64,000 nucleotides of DNA from Mannheimia glucosida. GTDB lineage: Bacteria; Pseudomonadota; Gammaproteobacteria; Enterobacterales; Pasteurellaceae. The stretch is taken from assembly GCF_046267875.1 (NCBI RefSeq), contig NZ_CP176502.1:992001-1056000 (forward strand), given 5' to 3'. Shown here one piece after another: positions 53,189 through 62,475 of the stretch. Below the pieces are notes generated by a model. It worked only from the letters and a program-made list of their open reading frames with translations. It did no database searches and had not been told where the DNA came from. The stretch's first letter is position 1; each line of letters starts with the position of its first letter. The position numbers and the translations under genes are program-made.

Positions 53189-53295
53189 AACGATGATGAA
53201 ATAAGAAAAGATAGCCAAATCTTACTCTTTTATTCTCAGTTTGCAAGCGGTTAAAAAACCATTAAAATTTGCAAAAAATTGGAAGAATAAACACC

Positions 53296-54132
53296 ATGCT
53301 CCCTCATATTTACATTGGCACCGGCGGCTATGCCGATACAGATTTAATCGGCACGCTTTACCCATTCGGCACCGCAAAAGAGGATTTTCTGTTTGTCTAT
53401 AGCCAACATTACGACACGCTGGAAATTAATAGTACATTCCACGCCCCCATCGGGCAGAAAGCCTTTGAAGGAATGGTACAGAAAGCGGAAGGTCGGCTGA
53501 ATTTTTCGGTGAAACTGCATCAAGATTTCAGCCATCAACGCACGGCGACTTTAGAGCAAGCTCAAGCTTTTCTCAATGCGTTAGCTCCGTTCACCGCTGA
53601 AAGGTTATTGGCAAATTTATTTGTTCAGTTCCCAACTCAATTTGAACGTACGCTACTTAACCGCCGTTACCTTGCCGAGTTGTGCCAATGGTTTGCGGAT
53701 TATCCATTAGCGATTGAATTTCGCCACCCAAGCTGGCATATTCCGGCGGTGTTTGACACCTTTGCAAAAAGCCCCAATCTGATTTGGTGTAATGTGGATT
53801 ATCCACAAAATATCGGTTTGCCGGCATTTCACTTTTTTGCCAACCAACGAACTGCTTATTTACGCTTACACGGTCGCAACCCGAATTGGTGGAAAGGGCA
53901 GAGTGCGGCAGAACGCCACGATTACCGCTATTCAGACGAGGAATTAAAAGGCTTGGTAGAATTGCTTTTTAACCGCAGAGCGGAATTTGACAGGCTCTAT
54001 CTCTACTTTGAAAACACCACCAAAAGCCACGCCTTTTATAATATCCAAACCCTAAAAGGCTTTTTGGCGGAGAAAGGCTTTCAAATTAAACCTGTGCCGG
54101 AGAGTCTGCTTGGGCAGCAGAGTTTGTTTTGA
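53296..54132 (+). CDS. yecE: DUF72 family protein (YecE)
   Basis: The 278-residue TIM-barrel protein of unknown function begins IYIGTGGYADTDLIGTLYP and carries the family motifs YDTLEINSTFH, FSVKLHQDFSH, IEFRHPSW and AYLRLHGRN. GGAAG lies 10 bases before the ATG at 53296, preferred over a TTG 27 bp upstream. In E. coli yecE also lies near aspS. Divergent from the transporter. Confidence 0.88.
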   Translation: MLPHIYIGTGGYADTDLIGTLYPFGTAKEDFLFVYSQHYDTLEINSTFHAPIGQKAFEGMVQKAEGRLNFSVKLHQDFSHQRTATLEQAQAFLNALAPFTAERLLANLFVQFPTQFERTLLNRRYLAELCQWFADYPLAIEFRHPSWHIPAVFDTFAKSPNLIWCNVDYPQNIGLPAFHFFANQRTAYLRLHGRNPNWWKGQSAAERHDYRYSDEELKGLVELLFNRRAEFDRLYLYFENTTKSHAFYNIQTLKGFLAEKGFQIKPVPESLLGQQSLF

Positions 54133-54162
54133 TGGGTAATTTACATTGTTGAAGAGTAATTA

Positions 54163-54195
54163 AAGGGCTATGCTATTCAGCAATGGATAGCCCTT
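54163..54195. terminator. Hairpin between yecE and the protease autotransporter
   Basis: A 9-bp stem AAGGGCTAT / ATAGCCCTT with a 15-base loop lies between convergent genes; T runs are short, so it is only a moderate terminator. Confidence 0.6.
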
Positions 54196-54206
54196 AAGCT
54201 CAATAT

Positions 54207-57200
54207 TTACCATTCGTATGTAACTTTGAACGATATATAGCGCTGTTTATTTAGCGTATTCCCTGTTAAGAAACCTGCCTGAATTCCTGCGTTTATATTG
54301 CGATAATTAGCGGATATACCTGCTTCTTGTTTAAAATAACGCCCCATTTGCTGCTCTATTTGTAAATTATTGAAACGTGTTCTTAATTTCCCATGGCTTG
54401 CATCAACAAAATAGCTACCTATTTCCGGTGTTATTTGCAGGCCATTTAATTCAAGCGTTTTATTAATTGACAGACCAGCTTGAAGAGCGAGAAGATCAAC
54501 AGCGTTTGTTTCGATTTTTGCATCTACAAGTTGATTACCTGCTGAAGATAAATGATGATAACGGGCGCTAAATGATGGGATTATATTCACGTTTGCAGAT
54601 TCCCATGCTTTACCGATACTAAGCCCTGTTACAAATACTGAACGATCTAATTTTACTGTATTTGCTTGATAAGTTAAGCGATTGCTTGCTTTCCCAAAAC
54701 CGGTATCTATCGCAACAAAAACACCATTTTGCCATGTTTTCTTCGCATACATTGATAGCATTGTTAAGCGGCCTTTACCGCTATAATAATGGTCAAAATT
54801 ATTTCTCGCTTTTGATTGAGATAATATCATACCAAGTGTGACCTGATTATCTAAGGCTTTCTCTAATCCTAGATGGATAACGTTCGCATCTTGTTTAAAT
54901 CCATATCCGGCAGAGCGATGCTCTGTCGTTTGATAATCTGTTTTAGACCATACTTTCCAATTTTGGGTCCCTTCCGAATGAATTACATGATCTAATACTG
55001 TAGTTACACCTAATACAGCATTAGTTTGCGCAGTTAACTCGGATGCGATCAAATGTGCATTTCCATTGTATTTAGGTAATGGCTCAGCGGTTTCAGCCGA
55101 TCCTTTTTCTGAATGCTCAATGTCTCCTGTGTATTCAGGTAACGGATCAGCAGTTTCACCCGGCCCTTTTTCCGAATGCTCAATATCTCCTGTGTATTCA
55201 GGTAACGGATCAGCAGTTTCACCCGGCCCTTTTTCAGAATGCTCAATATCCCCGGTGTATTCAGGTAACGGTTCAGCGGTTTCACCCGACCCTTTTTCAG
55301 AATGCTCAATGTCTCCTGTGTATTCAGGTAACGGGTCAGCGGTTTCACTTGGGCCTTTTTCCGAATGTTCAATATCCCCAGTGTATTCAGGTAACGGGTC
55401 AGCGGTTTCACTTGGGCCTTTTTCCGAATGTTCAATATCCCCAGTGTATTCAGGTAACGGGTCAGTGGTTTCGCCCGGCCCTTTTTCAGAATGCTCAATG
55501 TCTCCTGTGTATTCAGGTAACGGGTCAGCGGTTTCGCCTGGCCCTTTTTCTGAATGCTCAATATCTCCGGTGTATTCAGGTAATGGGTCAGCGGTTTCAC
55601 TTGGGCCTTTTTCCGAATGTTCAATATCCCCAGTGTATTCAGGTAACGGGTCAGCGGTTTCACTTGGGCCTTTTTCCGAATGTTCAATATCCCCAGTGTA
55701 TTCAGGTAACGGGTCAGTGGTTTCGCCCGGCCCTTTTTCAGAATGCTCAATGTCTCCTGTGTATTCAGGTAACGGGTCAGCGGTTTCGCCTGGCCCTTTT
55801 TCTGAATGCTCAATATCTCCGGTGTATTCAGGTAATGGGTCAGCGGTTTCACTTGGCCCTTTTTGAGTAATTTTAGGTTCTTCCTCTTTCTCTGGATTGA
55901 GGTAATACACATTCCCTTCTTTGAGTAAATGGTAGCGATATTCGCCTGAGCGCACTTCATTTGCTAAATTAAGAGAAAAGTCTTCTTCATTTGTTGTTTC
56001 AAATAATTTAATCTTTTGGGCTGAATGGGCGCTACCATTTGTGCTAATTTCTATCGAAAATTGACCGCTTGCGGTGTCTTTAATTGTGACTATATCGCTC
56101 GCTGTTTTCGTCAGATCAGCGACAAATTTAAATATGCCGTTCCCTGTGAGGGTATTAGCGGTAAGCGTATTCTGTTTTGTTGCAGTTGGAGTGTTTAAAT
56201 GGATTTGGCTACCATTTGCGGCATTCAAGACATCTACAACAGTGTTGGTTAAGGTTGTCCATACCCCAGAAAGATTAACGGTTGAACCATTGGCGCCATT
56301 AAATATTCCTGTTGTACTCAAGCCGGTTAAATTAGCAATACTTCCATCATTAAGTTGAACCTTAGTGGACTCCTGAGCTGTAATTGAGCCAGTTAAGTCT
56401 GCTTTACTGCCTAACGAAAATGTTGAATTGTCAGCTAAAGAGACATTGCCAGCCACTTTGGTTCTCTCCCAGCTGTTTAAATCAGTCTCTGATAAGGTAG
56501 CGTTAATATTACAGGTTGCTACGCCTGTGCGATCAGAATGAATACATGCTTGTGAGGTACCTTGGGTAAAACCAATTTGAGCGGTAGCATTATCTGTTAA
56601 ATTAAAATTACCGTTAACAGCGGAAACATTGCGGCTGATTTCAAGCTTGCCGTTGTCTTTTGCTGCAAAGATTGTTGCATTGAATGAGCGGTTGAGCCAG
56701 TCACCTTCAATCAGGACTTCTTTATTCGCTACTTTGTCATAGGCATGAGGCGTTGGGCGACCCGATAAAATGATTTCGCTTGTACCTTCTGCAGAAAGTG
56801 TACCGTTGAGGTTAGTTCCCCCAGTGATAAGCAATTTGCCGTTTGCCACTTCATTACTGTTCATTGTAATGTTCAATTGACCATTGGTTTTGCTAGGATC
56901 AGTTTCACCAAAATAACCGTTAAAACCTTGGACGGTACCTTCTGCTGCTTTGATTTTTTCAGCAAGTATTTGTTGTTTGGCTGCACTTTCATTTGCTACT
57001 TTGAGTACTTCAAAGTATTCATTTTCACGAATGAGGCCAGTAGTAAAGTCTAAATCGATGAAAACTTTACGCGCATTAAAAATAGCTGTGATCTCTGCAA
57101 CGCTTAAAGGTTTTTTCAAACGGATAAAATTAGTTGGCAAGTGTGGAAAACGTTGATATGTGAAAATATCTTTGTCCAAATGACGAGAAACCTGATCTGG

Positions 57201-59201
57201 ACTAGTAATTGCTTGAACTTTCACTTGGTCAATTGTTGGACTAACTATGCCGGTTAGTGTAATGTTTGCTGTTTGGGCTGTATTATGATTGACAACCATC
57301 GCTCCTTCATCGCTATTCTGAATACGGCGAAAAGTGAGATCATTGCCATTGACATCTAAGCGCCCCCCACGATAACCAAAATAGATATTATTAGGATCCA
57401 TTTGATCAGATGAATTTAGGATTACGGTAGGTCTGCCACTCACAATACCTAGCTCTGAAAATGCAGATTTTTTGTTATTTTCATCCGCTTGTTGATTTAA
57501 TATAACAGTGCCGTCACCAACGCTAACGGAGCCTTTGTTTTCTCCTTTGCCGTTGATAGTTAGTATCCCTTGTCCGATTTTTGATAATCTGTCACCAGCA
57601 GGGTTACTGATTTTCCAGATCACATTTTTATCTTTATCAATATCAACACCGGCTCCTAACCAAGTAATGCCTGCTTTCATACCTTCCACAGTGGTATTAC
57701 CATGAAAATGGATTGCTCCTGCACCTTGGTTGATATTCTCTGTGAGACTTAGCGTATTGTTTTCACCCAAAATATGGAATGTTTTACCGTGTTGGAGTTG
57801 AGGATTCCAAGGGTTATCGCCTGTATTACCATTATGACCTTGAAGTGTTGGTAATGAAGTATCTGCTAAATTAACTGTAAGAGGAGCATTCCCTCCTACG
57901 ATTGAGCTGGTATTGCCAGAAGGTGTCCAAGTGAGTCTAGCACCATTTGCATTAATAGCGCCTGCATTATTTTCTTTTTCTAAAGCACGTACATAATGTG
58001 GGTGGTGATAGTTCCAGTAAGATTTATAAACATCTCCTCCAGGCGTATTATTCTCTGAGAAATAGTCACTATATACACCTAACACAACCCATTTTTTGGT
58101 ACGAACATCATAACCAAAAAGAGCGGAGCCACTATCGCCAGGTAAACCAAGCGTTGTTAAAGGGCCATAGCCGTGGTCTTTAAATACATCGTTTACGGTG
58201 TTCTTTTCAGTTTTTGCCACTAAAATACGGCTGTTAAAATCGCTGCCTGAAACGTTTGGATCGCCATTAGTAACAGGCAGAACGCTACCTCCTGTCAAAA
58301 AAGGGCCGTTACCGACTTCAATACGCCCGTTGTTTAAGCGATCTCTTTCGTTGTTAACCACTGCTTGTCTACCAGAACCGGCACGAATAAACATAGGGAA
58401 AATAAAAGGGTCGCTAAATACACTATAAAAATCTTGTACATTTTCGGTAGTGCGTTCAATCTCATTAGCTGGAGCGACTTCAGTTACTAATTTCGACAAC
58501 CTAGGTGCGTGGTAGTCCCAGCGGGGCGTTGGGTTACCTGAACCATCTAAAATCAGTTTTTCTCCTTCGTCATTACGTTCACGTTTTTCTGTGCCTTTCC
58601 CAAGATCTGTTCTTTCTTTATTTGGATCAGGCATATAGTTATTACGGCGCACCACACTATAATTGTAATGATGGTCGTCGGCTTTTTCGCTAGATGAATC
58701 ACCAAATTGAATGTCCCGATAGCCTTGGTTGTGGTTTACACTAATAACGTATTGTGGATTAACTAATGTTGCAATCCCTGTTTGACGAGTAATGGAAGAG
58801 AAGTCAATCATTGGAATAGACATAGTCTCACCTGTTACTGTTTCAAAAACAGGTAGATCATTAGAGTCTTCATCACCTCCACCATAGAGAAATTCATAAC
58901 AACCGGGTAAACTTTCATTATCAAAGCATTCAGATAGGCTTACATTCGGCTTAGGTGAAATATTTGATTCCACTTCAACCTGCTTAGTTGGTGTAACCTG
59001 TAAAAAAGTACCTATATTTTTGCCTGTTTTATCAATAACTGGAATATTGGTTGCCCCAACAAAAAATTTGCCTTTATTTTCTGCTAAATCACGAAAATAT
59101 TGATAATCAACATCACCACGTACAATAGATGCCAGTAATGTTGGTGAAAGAGAAATAGCAATTGATGTTGCAAGAAGAGAACGCTTGAATGTATGCTTCA
59201 T
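54207..59201 (-). CDS. S6-family serine protease autotransporter (IgA1-protease-like) with repeat stalk
   Basis: The 1664-residue type V secreted protease has a signal peptide at residues 1 to about 25. The protease domain shows the S6 triad: H157 (SVNHNQGY), D229 (WDYHAPRLSKLVTE) and S357 (GLPGDSGSALFGYD). A beta-helix passenger follows to about residue 1090, then twelve copies of a 21-residue repeat (1115-1366), a short linker and the barrel (about 1400-1664, ending VTYEW). The layout fits IgA1 proteases and Hap-like adhesin proteases. Cleavage of IgA1 is not shown by the sequence. It interrupts the ancestral aspS-nudB synteny. Confidence 0.9.
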   Translation of the reverse strand: MKHTFKRSLLATSIAISLSPTLLASIVRGDVDYQYFRDLAENKGKFFVGATNIPVIDKTGKNIGTFLQVTPTKQVEVESNISPKPNVSLSECFDNESLPGCYEFLYGGGDEDSNDLPVFETVTGETMSIPMIDFSSITRQTGIATLVNPQYVISVNHNQGYRDIQFGDSSSEKADDHHYNYSVVRRNNYMPDPNKERTDLGKGTEKRERNDEGEKLILDGSGNPTPRWDYHAPRLSKLVTEVAPANEIERTTENVQDFYSVFSDPFIFPMFIRAGSGRQAVVNNERDRLNNGRIEVGNGPFLTGGSVLPVTNGDPNVSGSDFNSRILVAKTEKNTVNDVFKDHGYGPLTTLGLPGDSGSALFGYDVRTKKWVVLGVYSDYFSENNTPGGDVYKSYWNYHHPHYVRALEKENNAGAINANGARLTWTPSGNTSSIVGGNAPLTVNLADTSLPTLQGHNGNTGDNPWNPQLQHGKTFHILGENNTLSLTENINQGAGAIHFHGNTTVEGMKAGITWLGAGVDIDKDKNVIWKISNPAGDRLSKIGQGILTINGKGENKGSVSVGDGTVILNQQADENNKKSAFSELGIVSGRPTVILNSSDQMDPNNIYFGYRGGRLDVNGNDLTFRRIQNSDEGAMVVNHNTAQTANITLTGIVSPTIDQVKVQAITSPDQVSRHLDKDIFTYQRFPHLPTNFIRLKKPLSVAEITAIFNARKVFIDLDFTTGLIRENEYFEVLKVANESAAKQQILAEKIKAAEGTVQGFNGYFGETDPSKTNGQLNITMNSNEVANGKLLITGGTNLNGTLSAEGTSEIILSGRPTPHAYDKVANKEVLIEGDWLNRSFNATIFAAKDNGKLEISRNVSAVNGNFNLTDNATAQIGFTQGTSQACIHSDRTGVATCNINATLSETDLNSWERTKVAGNVSLADNSTFSLGSKADLTGSITAQESTKVQLNDGSIANLTGLSTTGIFNGANGSTVNLSGVWTTLTNTVVDVLNAANGSQIHLNTPTATKQNTLTANTLTGNGIFKFVADLTKTASDIVTIKDTASGQFSIEISTNGSAHSAQKIKLFETTNEEDFSLNLANEVRSGEYRYHLLKEGNVYYLNPEKEEEPKITQKGPSETADPLPEYTGDIEHSEKGPGETADPLPEYTGDIEHSEKGPGETTDPLPEYTGDIEHSEKGPSETADPLPEYTGDIEHSEKGPSETADPLPEYTGDIEHSEKGPGETADPLPEYTGDIEHSEKGPGETTDPLPEYTGDIEHSEKGPSETADPLPEYTGDIEHSEKGPSETADPLPEYTGDIEHSEKGSGETAEPLPEYTGDIEHSEKGPGETADPLPEYTGDIEHSEKGPGETADPLPEYTGDIEHSEKGSAETAEPLPKYNGNAHLIASELTAQTNAVLGVTTVLDHVIHSEGTQNWKVWSKTDYQTTEHRSAGYGFKQDANVIHLGLEKALDNQVTLGMILSQSKARNNFDHYYSGKGRLTMLSMYAKKTWQNGVFVAIDTGFGKASNRLTYQANTVKLDRSVFVTGLSIGKAWESANVNIIPSFSARYHHLSSAGNQLVDAKIETNAVDLLALQAGLSINKTLELNGLQITPEIGSYFVDASHGKLRTRFNNLQIEQQMGRYFKQEAGISANYRNINAGIQAGFLTGNTLNKQRYISFKVTYEW
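55104..55859 (-). repeat. Twelve 63-bp tandem repeats in the protease autotransporter
   Basis: Each 63-bp unit encodes 21 residues of the form GPSETADPLPEYTGDIEHSEK-like (written here as one unit of 21; the variable sites are residues 2, 3, 6 and 7). A degenerate thirteenth unit follows at 55103-55060. Units 1-4 and 5-8 are a higher-order copy: about 272 bases around 55333-55604 recur 252 bp later. The array keeps the frame because the unit is a multiple of three. Confidence 0.93.
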
Positions 59202-59522
59202 TATTATTTGAAACCTGTATAAATATATAAGTAGATCAAATTTGAGTGCTATTAAAAAGATTATTTAAATTGATTAAATATTCATTTAAATAACATACAA
59301 TTATTCAGCGCGATTATCTTGTTCGGCATAAATCTGCTCAATACCTAAATAAGGTAATAATTAAAATAATAGGGGGATATTGAGTAGTAATATAGAGAGG
59401 AGAAAAGAGTCTTTACTATATTATTTAGAGAATAATTTTGCGATTACTATTTTGCAAAGCAATTCTCTTTTTCGACCGCTTGTTAAAATAAAAAGGGCGA
59501 ATAATGATTCGCCCCTACAAGA
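59202..59522. other. Intergenic region between the protease autotransporter and aspS
   Basis: These 321 very AT-rich bases hold the presumed promoter of the autotransporter (minus strand; no clear -35/-10 pair was found), a hairpin AGAGAAT / ATTCTCT (59427-59468) followed by TTTTT on the plus strand, an uptake signal (59474-59483) and a solo palindromic repeat (59495-59520). A 66-codon frame on the plus strand crosses these repeats into aspS and is not considered a gene. Confidence 0.65.
59495..59520. repeat. Solo copy of the GGGCGAAT...ATTCGCCCC repeat
   Basis: A palindrome of the same family as the arms at 47856-47932, ending 3 bp before the aspS stop codon. Confidence 0.7.
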
Positions 59523-61289
59523 TTATTCCTGTGGAATTGTACGGATTGCTAACTCTTCCAACGCTTTCGGGTTGGCATAGCTTGGTGCTTCTGTCATTAA
59601 ACACGCTGCAGCGGTGGTTTTCGGGAAAGCGATGACATCACGAATGTTATCAGTTCCTGTAATCAACATCGTTAAGCGGTCTAAACCGAAGGCTAAGCCT
59701 GCGTGTGGCGGAGTACCGAATTTTAACGCATCTAATAAGAAACCGAATTTCTCTTTTTGCTCTTCTTCGTTAATGCCTAAAATGCTGAACACGGTTTGTT
59801 GCATCTGCTGGCTGAAAATACGTACCGAGCCACCGCCTACTTCGTAGCCGTTAATCACCATATCGTAAGCGTTCGCAACTGCATTTTCCGGATCTTGCAC
59901 TAATTCTTCCGGCGATAATTCTTTCGGTGAAGTGAACGGGTGGTGCATTGCCGATAAGTTGCCTTCGTCATCACGTTCAAACATTGGGAAATCAATCACC
60001 CATAACGGTTTCCACGCTGTGGTATCGGTTAAACCTAGATCATTCCCCACTTTTAAGCGTAACGCACCGATGGCGTTGGTTGCAACGTGCCAGTTATCCG
60101 CACCGAAGAAGATAATATCGTCTTTTTGAACGTTTAAGCGTGCAAATAAGGCTTTTAGCACCTCTTCATTTAAGAATTTGGCAATCGGGCTTTGAATGCC
60201 TTCTAAACCGGCGTTCACATCATTCACTTTTAACCAAGCTAAGCCTTTTGCCCCGTAAATCCCGACAAATTGGGTGTAGTCATCAATATTTTTACGGGTT
60301 AGAGCCGCACCGTTTGGCACACGAAGTGCCACCACACGCCCTTTCGGGTCGTTTGCCGGGCCGCTGAATACTTTAAAATCAACCGATTTTAAAATATCTG
60401 CCACATCAACCATTTCCAGTGGGTTACGCAAATCCGGTTTGTCTGAACCAAAACGGGTCATTGCTTCATTCCACGTCATCATCGGGAATTTGCCGAGATC
60501 AACGCCTAAGGTCTCTTTCCATAAGCCGTGGATCATCGCCTCCATTAATGCACGCACTTCTTCGGCGGTCATAAAGCTGGTTTCCACATCAATTTGGGTA
60601 AATTCCGGCTGGCGGTCGGCACGCAAATCTTCATCACGGAAACATTTCACGATTTGGTAATAACGGTCGAAGCCCGACATCATCAGTAACTGTTTAAATA
60701 ACTGCGGTGATTGCGGTAGGGCATAGAATTTGCCTTTATGCACACGGCTTGGTACGAGGTAGTCTCTAGCACCTTCAGGGGTGGCTTTGGTCAGCATTGG
60801 GGTTTCAATGTCTAAGAAACCGTTATCGTCCATAAAACGGCGGACAAAACTGGTGATTTTGGCACGGGTTTTGAGCTTTTCTGCCATTTCCGGACGGCGT
60901 AAATCCAAATAGCGGTATTTCAAACGCTGTTCTTCGGTATTGTTTTGGTTGAAGTCTAACGGCAATACTTCGGCATTGTTATAAACCACCAAGTTTTTAA
61001 CCAACACTTCAATTTCACCGGTTGCCATTTCACGGTTGATTTGCGACTCATCACGGGCAATCACTTCACCTTGAATTTGCACGCAAGCTTCTGAACGCAG
61101 AGCAGAGGCTTGTTTGAACAGTGCGTCATCTTTTTCATCAAAGAAAACCTGTACAATTCCTTCACGATCACGAATTTGCATAAAAATAAAACGACCAAGG
61201 TTACGAACACGATGAACCCAGCCGCTAAGGGTAACAGCTTGTCCAACGTGTGAGCGGTTTAATGCACCGCAGTAGTGAGAACGCATCAT
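59523..61289 (-). CDS. aspS: Aspartyl-tRNA synthetase
   Basis: The 588-residue class IIb synthetase charges tRNA-Asp. N-terminal OB-fold anticodon-binding domain (VTLSGWVHRVRNLGRFIFMQIRDREGIVQVFFDE), class II motif 1 around FLDIETPMLTKATPEGARDYLVPSR, motif 2 FRDEDLRADRQPEFTQID and motif 3 GLAFGLDRLTMLITG are visible, plus the bacterial GAD insertion. Two adjacent ATG codons (61289 and 61286) follow AAGGAT; the second matches the usual family start. Confidence 0.97.
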   Translation of the reverse strand: MMRSHYCGALNRSHVGQAVTLSGWVHRVRNLGRFIFMQIRDREGIVQVFFDEKDDALFKQASALRSEACVQIQGEVIARDESQINREMATGEIEVLVKNLVVYNNAEVLPLDFNQNNTEEQRLKYRYLDLRRPEMAEKLKTRAKITSFVRRFMDDNGFLDIETPMLTKATPEGARDYLVPSRVHKGKFYALPQSPQLFKQLLMMSGFDRYYQIVKCFRDEDLRADRQPEFTQIDVETSFMTAEEVRALMEAMIHGLWKETLGVDLGKFPMMTWNEAMTRFGSDKPDLRNPLEMVDVADILKSVDFKVFSGPANDPKGRVVALRVPNGAALTRKNIDDYTQFVGIYGAKGLAWLKVNDVNAGLEGIQSPIAKFLNEEVLKALFARLNVQKDDIIFFGADNWHVATNAIGALRLKVGNDLGLTDTTAWKPLWVIDFPMFERDDEGNLSAMHHPFTSPKELSPEELVQDPENAVANAYDMVINGYEVGGGSVRIFSQQMQQTVFSILGINEEEQKEKFGFLLDALKFGTPPHAGLAFGLDRLTMLITGTDNIRDVIAFPKTTAAACLMTEAPSYANPKALEELAIRTIPQE

Positions 61290-61382
61290 AAAATTATCCT
61301 TTTGAAAATAAATATCCCAAGTTTCGGGGAAAACTGGAGAATTATAGCGGAAAATTCAGTGAAGATGGATAAATAAAAGCAA

Positions 61383-61440
61383 ACAAGCGGTGATTTTTAT
61401 TCCATTTTTTGCAAAAAGTGGGATAAAAATCACCGCTTGT
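61383..61440 (-). terminator. lysO terminator, long hairpin from an inverted uptake-signal pair
   Basis: Arms of 30 bases (61383-61412 against 61411-61440) match at 28 positions; the outer 18 bp, from ACAAGCGGTGATTTTTAT, are perfect. It begins 3 bp behind the lysO stop. Confidence 0.75.
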
Positions 61441-61443
61441 GAT

Positions 61444-62355
61444 TTATCCTTTCAGCCCGATAAAAACAGCTAATAACAATGGAGCGGCTAAATTAACAAT
61501 AAAGCCGAAGCTGATTGCCAGCGGCACAATTTGAATACCGCCCGATTTTTGAATAATAGGGAGCATACAATCCAGCGAGGTTGCACCGCCAATACCGACT
61601 GCGGTGGACGGAAATTGACGCATAAATAGTGGCACTAAAAACAGGCATAAAATTTCACGCGAGATGTCGTTAAAAAAGGCAATACTGCCGTAAATCGGGC
61701 CCCAAGCGTCATTTACCAATACGCTTGAAAGGGAATACCAACCGAATGCGGAGGCAAAGGTTAAGCCTTTAGCAAGGGATAAATCTAAGGCGAATGCCGA
61801 AATCACGCCACCAATCAGGGAACTTGCCACCATTACAATCGAGGTATAAATTCCCCGTTTGTTAAAGAACACTTCACGCAGGGGAATACCGCTGTTTCGC
61901 AGTTGAATCCCCACCCCGAAAATCATGACTTCTAACACATAGGTGCTGGCGTGCAGAGGGAAATCCACCACGCCTTTGGTGAAATAGCCGATGATCCCGC
62001 CTAATAAGGTAATACCGATTAATTTTAAGGAATCAATCAACAAATGCAAGCGGGAGGGAAGTTGATCTTGATTGACTTTGTCTCTTTTCATCGGTTGTAA
62101 TTTGTCGTAAATCACCAAGCCGATAATGTTTGAAAGGAGTAAAATCACCACTAAACTAAACGCCGTACCGCCAATCTGTGGCAGTTCGGTGAGAATGTTA
62201 TCAATTTGCCCGAGAGAAATCCCCATCACTAATAAAATCAAGTAAAGGCAGAGGCTGACCACTCTGTTTACTATTGCCATATAGCGGTGGTTTTTGAGGG
62301 TTATTAAGTAACCGAGAAAAAGTGGAATCAGCACAATGGCTAAACCGTAGAGCAT
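61444..62355 (-). CDS. lysO: Lysine exporter LysO (YbjE family)
   Basis: The 303-residue inner-membrane protein with eight or more helices matches the LysO/YbjE family: an N-terminal DUF340 region (MLYGLAIVLIPLFLGYLI) and a conserved centre YVLEVMIFGVGIQLRNSG and SAFGWYSLSSVLVNDAWGP. Length is close to E. coli LysO (about 299). It exports lysine and toxic analogues. Divergent from dinB. Confidence 0.85.
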   Translation of the reverse strand: MLYGLAIVLIPLFLGYLITLKNHRYMAIVNRVVSLCLYLILLVMGISLGQIDNILTELPQIGGTAFSLVVILLLSNIIGLVIYDKLQPMKRDKVNQDQLPSRLHLLIDSLKLIGITLLGGIIGYFTKGVVDFPLHASTYVLEVMIFGVGIQLRNSGIPLREVFFNKRGIYTSIVMVASSLIGGVISAFALDLSLAKGLTFASAFGWYSLSSVLVNDAWGPIYGSIAFFNDISREILCLFLVPLFMRQFPSTAVGIGGATSLDCMLPIIQKSGGIQIVPLAISFGFIVNLAAPLLLAVFIGLKG

Positions 62356-62475
62356 TTTTTATCCTTTTTATCGCTATTTTTAAACTTGAAATTCTAACAA
62401 TAAGGGCATAAAATAAAACTGTTTTTATATACAGTTATTTATTGCAAGCGGTCGTTTTTGGGGAAAATATTGCAA

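Noticed and set aside
55104..55859. CRISPR array
   Set aside because: The repeats are contiguous 63-bp coding units without spacers and lie in frame inside the autotransporter gene.
59380..59580. Small gene of 66 codons upstream of the protease autotransporter
   Set aside because: It crosses an uptake signal and a dispersed repeat and ends antisense inside aspS.
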